Below are positions 15,492-15,561 of a DNA stretch of 15,561 nt, piece after piece. Source of the stretch: Candidatus Paceibacterota bacterium (lineage in GTDB: Bacteria; Patescibacteriota; Minisyncoccia; Phycocordibacterales; CAINVO01). The stretch is taken from NCBI GenBank assembly GCA_028714275.1, contig JAQTMP010000016.1, positions 1-15,561 on the forward strand, read 5' to 3'. The notes under the pieces were generated by a model that saw nothing but the letters and a program-made list of their open reading frames with translations, was not told the origin of the DNA and searched no databases. A program made the translations under genes and the position numbers. The first letter of the stretch is position 1. Every line of letters starts with the position of its first letter.

Positions 15492-15518
15492 GTGTAGCAT
15501 TAATTGGTAGAAGTCACA
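15492..15518 (-). repeat. Right terminal inverted repeat including TnsB-site-like repeat R1
   Basis: Read inward it opens TGTGACTTCT and contains ACCAATTAATGCTACAC at 15492..15508. It pairs with the left terminus over 27 positions with three mismatches. Confidence 0.9.
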
Positions 15519-15523
15519 GTGGT
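15519..15523. repeat. Right copy of 5-bp target-site duplication (GTGGT)
   Basis: GTGGT directly follows the ACA-3' terminus and equals the five bases before the left terminus. Confidence 0.93.
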
Positions 15524-15561
15524 TCGCACCCTCGCCCCGGTGAAATCAGTCTGGCACATCA
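15519..15561 (+). pseudogene. comM: comM, 3' part, downstream of the transposon
   Basis: After the duplication, the frame from 15524 reads SHPRPGEISLAH. This matches the conserved ComM block that normally runs on into the Walker B region. It is separated from its own start by 15.5 kb. No start codon is visible in the part shown, so it is not expected to be translated as an active protein. The window ends inside the gene. Confidence 0.88.

Larger units (their letters stand above)
28..15518. mobile_element. Complete Tn7-like (Tn6022-type) transposon inserted in comM
   Basis: The element starts TGTGACTTCC and ends with the inverse of TGTGACTTCT. The outer 27 bases of the two ends (28..54 and 15492..15518) match at 24 positions. 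A perfect GTGGT duplication flanks it. It encodes TnsA, TnsB, TnsC, TniQ and a TnsF-like protein in an operon next to the right end, plus a TnsE-like protein next to the left end. Tn6022-type elements are known to use TnsF to enter comM, and this one sits in comM, so assignment to that group is well supported. The cargo is a small biosynthetic cluster rather than resistance or defence genes. A dead IS5-family fragment has removed the end of tnsF. Confidence 0.93.

Noticed and set aside
1..15561. CRISPR array or CRISPR-associated transposon components
   Set aside because: TniQ, TnsB and TnsC raised the possibility, but no spaced direct repeats and no Cas-like protein were seen. The only regular repeats are the 17-bp end sites.

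Overview
The window holds one complete Tn7-like transposon, 28..15518 (15,491 bp), with a few dozen bases of host DNA on each side. The flanks rejoin in frame to read SSAALVGGG then SHPRPGEISLAH, a conserved stretch of the Mg-chelatase-like AAA+ protein ComM. The element is bounded by a 5-bp direct repeat (GTGGT, 23..27 and 15519..15523) and by 5'-TGTGAC...GTCACA-3' inverted ends, each carrying 17-bp repeats that look like TnsB sites (two on the left, four on the right). comM is the target known for Tn6022-type Tn7 relatives. The host is a bacterium, probably a proteobacterium. Acidithiobacillus-type organisms are one possibility, but the sequence does not settle the genus.

Layout from left to right: (1) 117..1904 (+), a protein resembling the Tn7 target selector TnsE, placed at the far end of the element from the other tns genes. 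(2) 2216..5305 plus 5316..8369, cargo that looks like a small secondary-metabolite pathway. It comprises an Sfp/EntD-type phosphopantetheinyl transferase on the + strand and, on the - strand, a one-module NRPS-like enzyme (adenylation - carrier - thioester reductase), a sulfotransferase-like protein and a HisC-family aminotransferase. (3) 8370..9439, a gene-poor junction with a candidate promoter for the cargo operon and a mosaic of dead insertion-sequence fragments. (4) 9395..15404 (-), a tightly overlapping operon tnsA-tnsB-tnsC-tniQ-tnsF reading inward from the right end.

How the parts fit: TnsA (endonuclease) and TnsB (DDE transposase) cut and join; TnsC (AAA+ ATPase) and TniQ link them to a target. 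TnsF, a zinc-ribbon/tyrosine-recombinase-like protein known to steer related elements to comM, is the likely reason the element sits here. Its C-terminus has since been replaced by an IS5-family fragment, so the element may no longer be able to re-target comM. In the cargo, the transferase would arm the carrier domain, the adenylation domain would load an amino acid and the reductase would release it as an aldehyde or alcohol. The aminotransferase and sulfotransferase could supply the precursor or tailor the product. The product is unknown. The most novel aspects are a self-contained A-T-R pathway as Tn7-like cargo, and an arginine at a pocket position of the adenylation domain.
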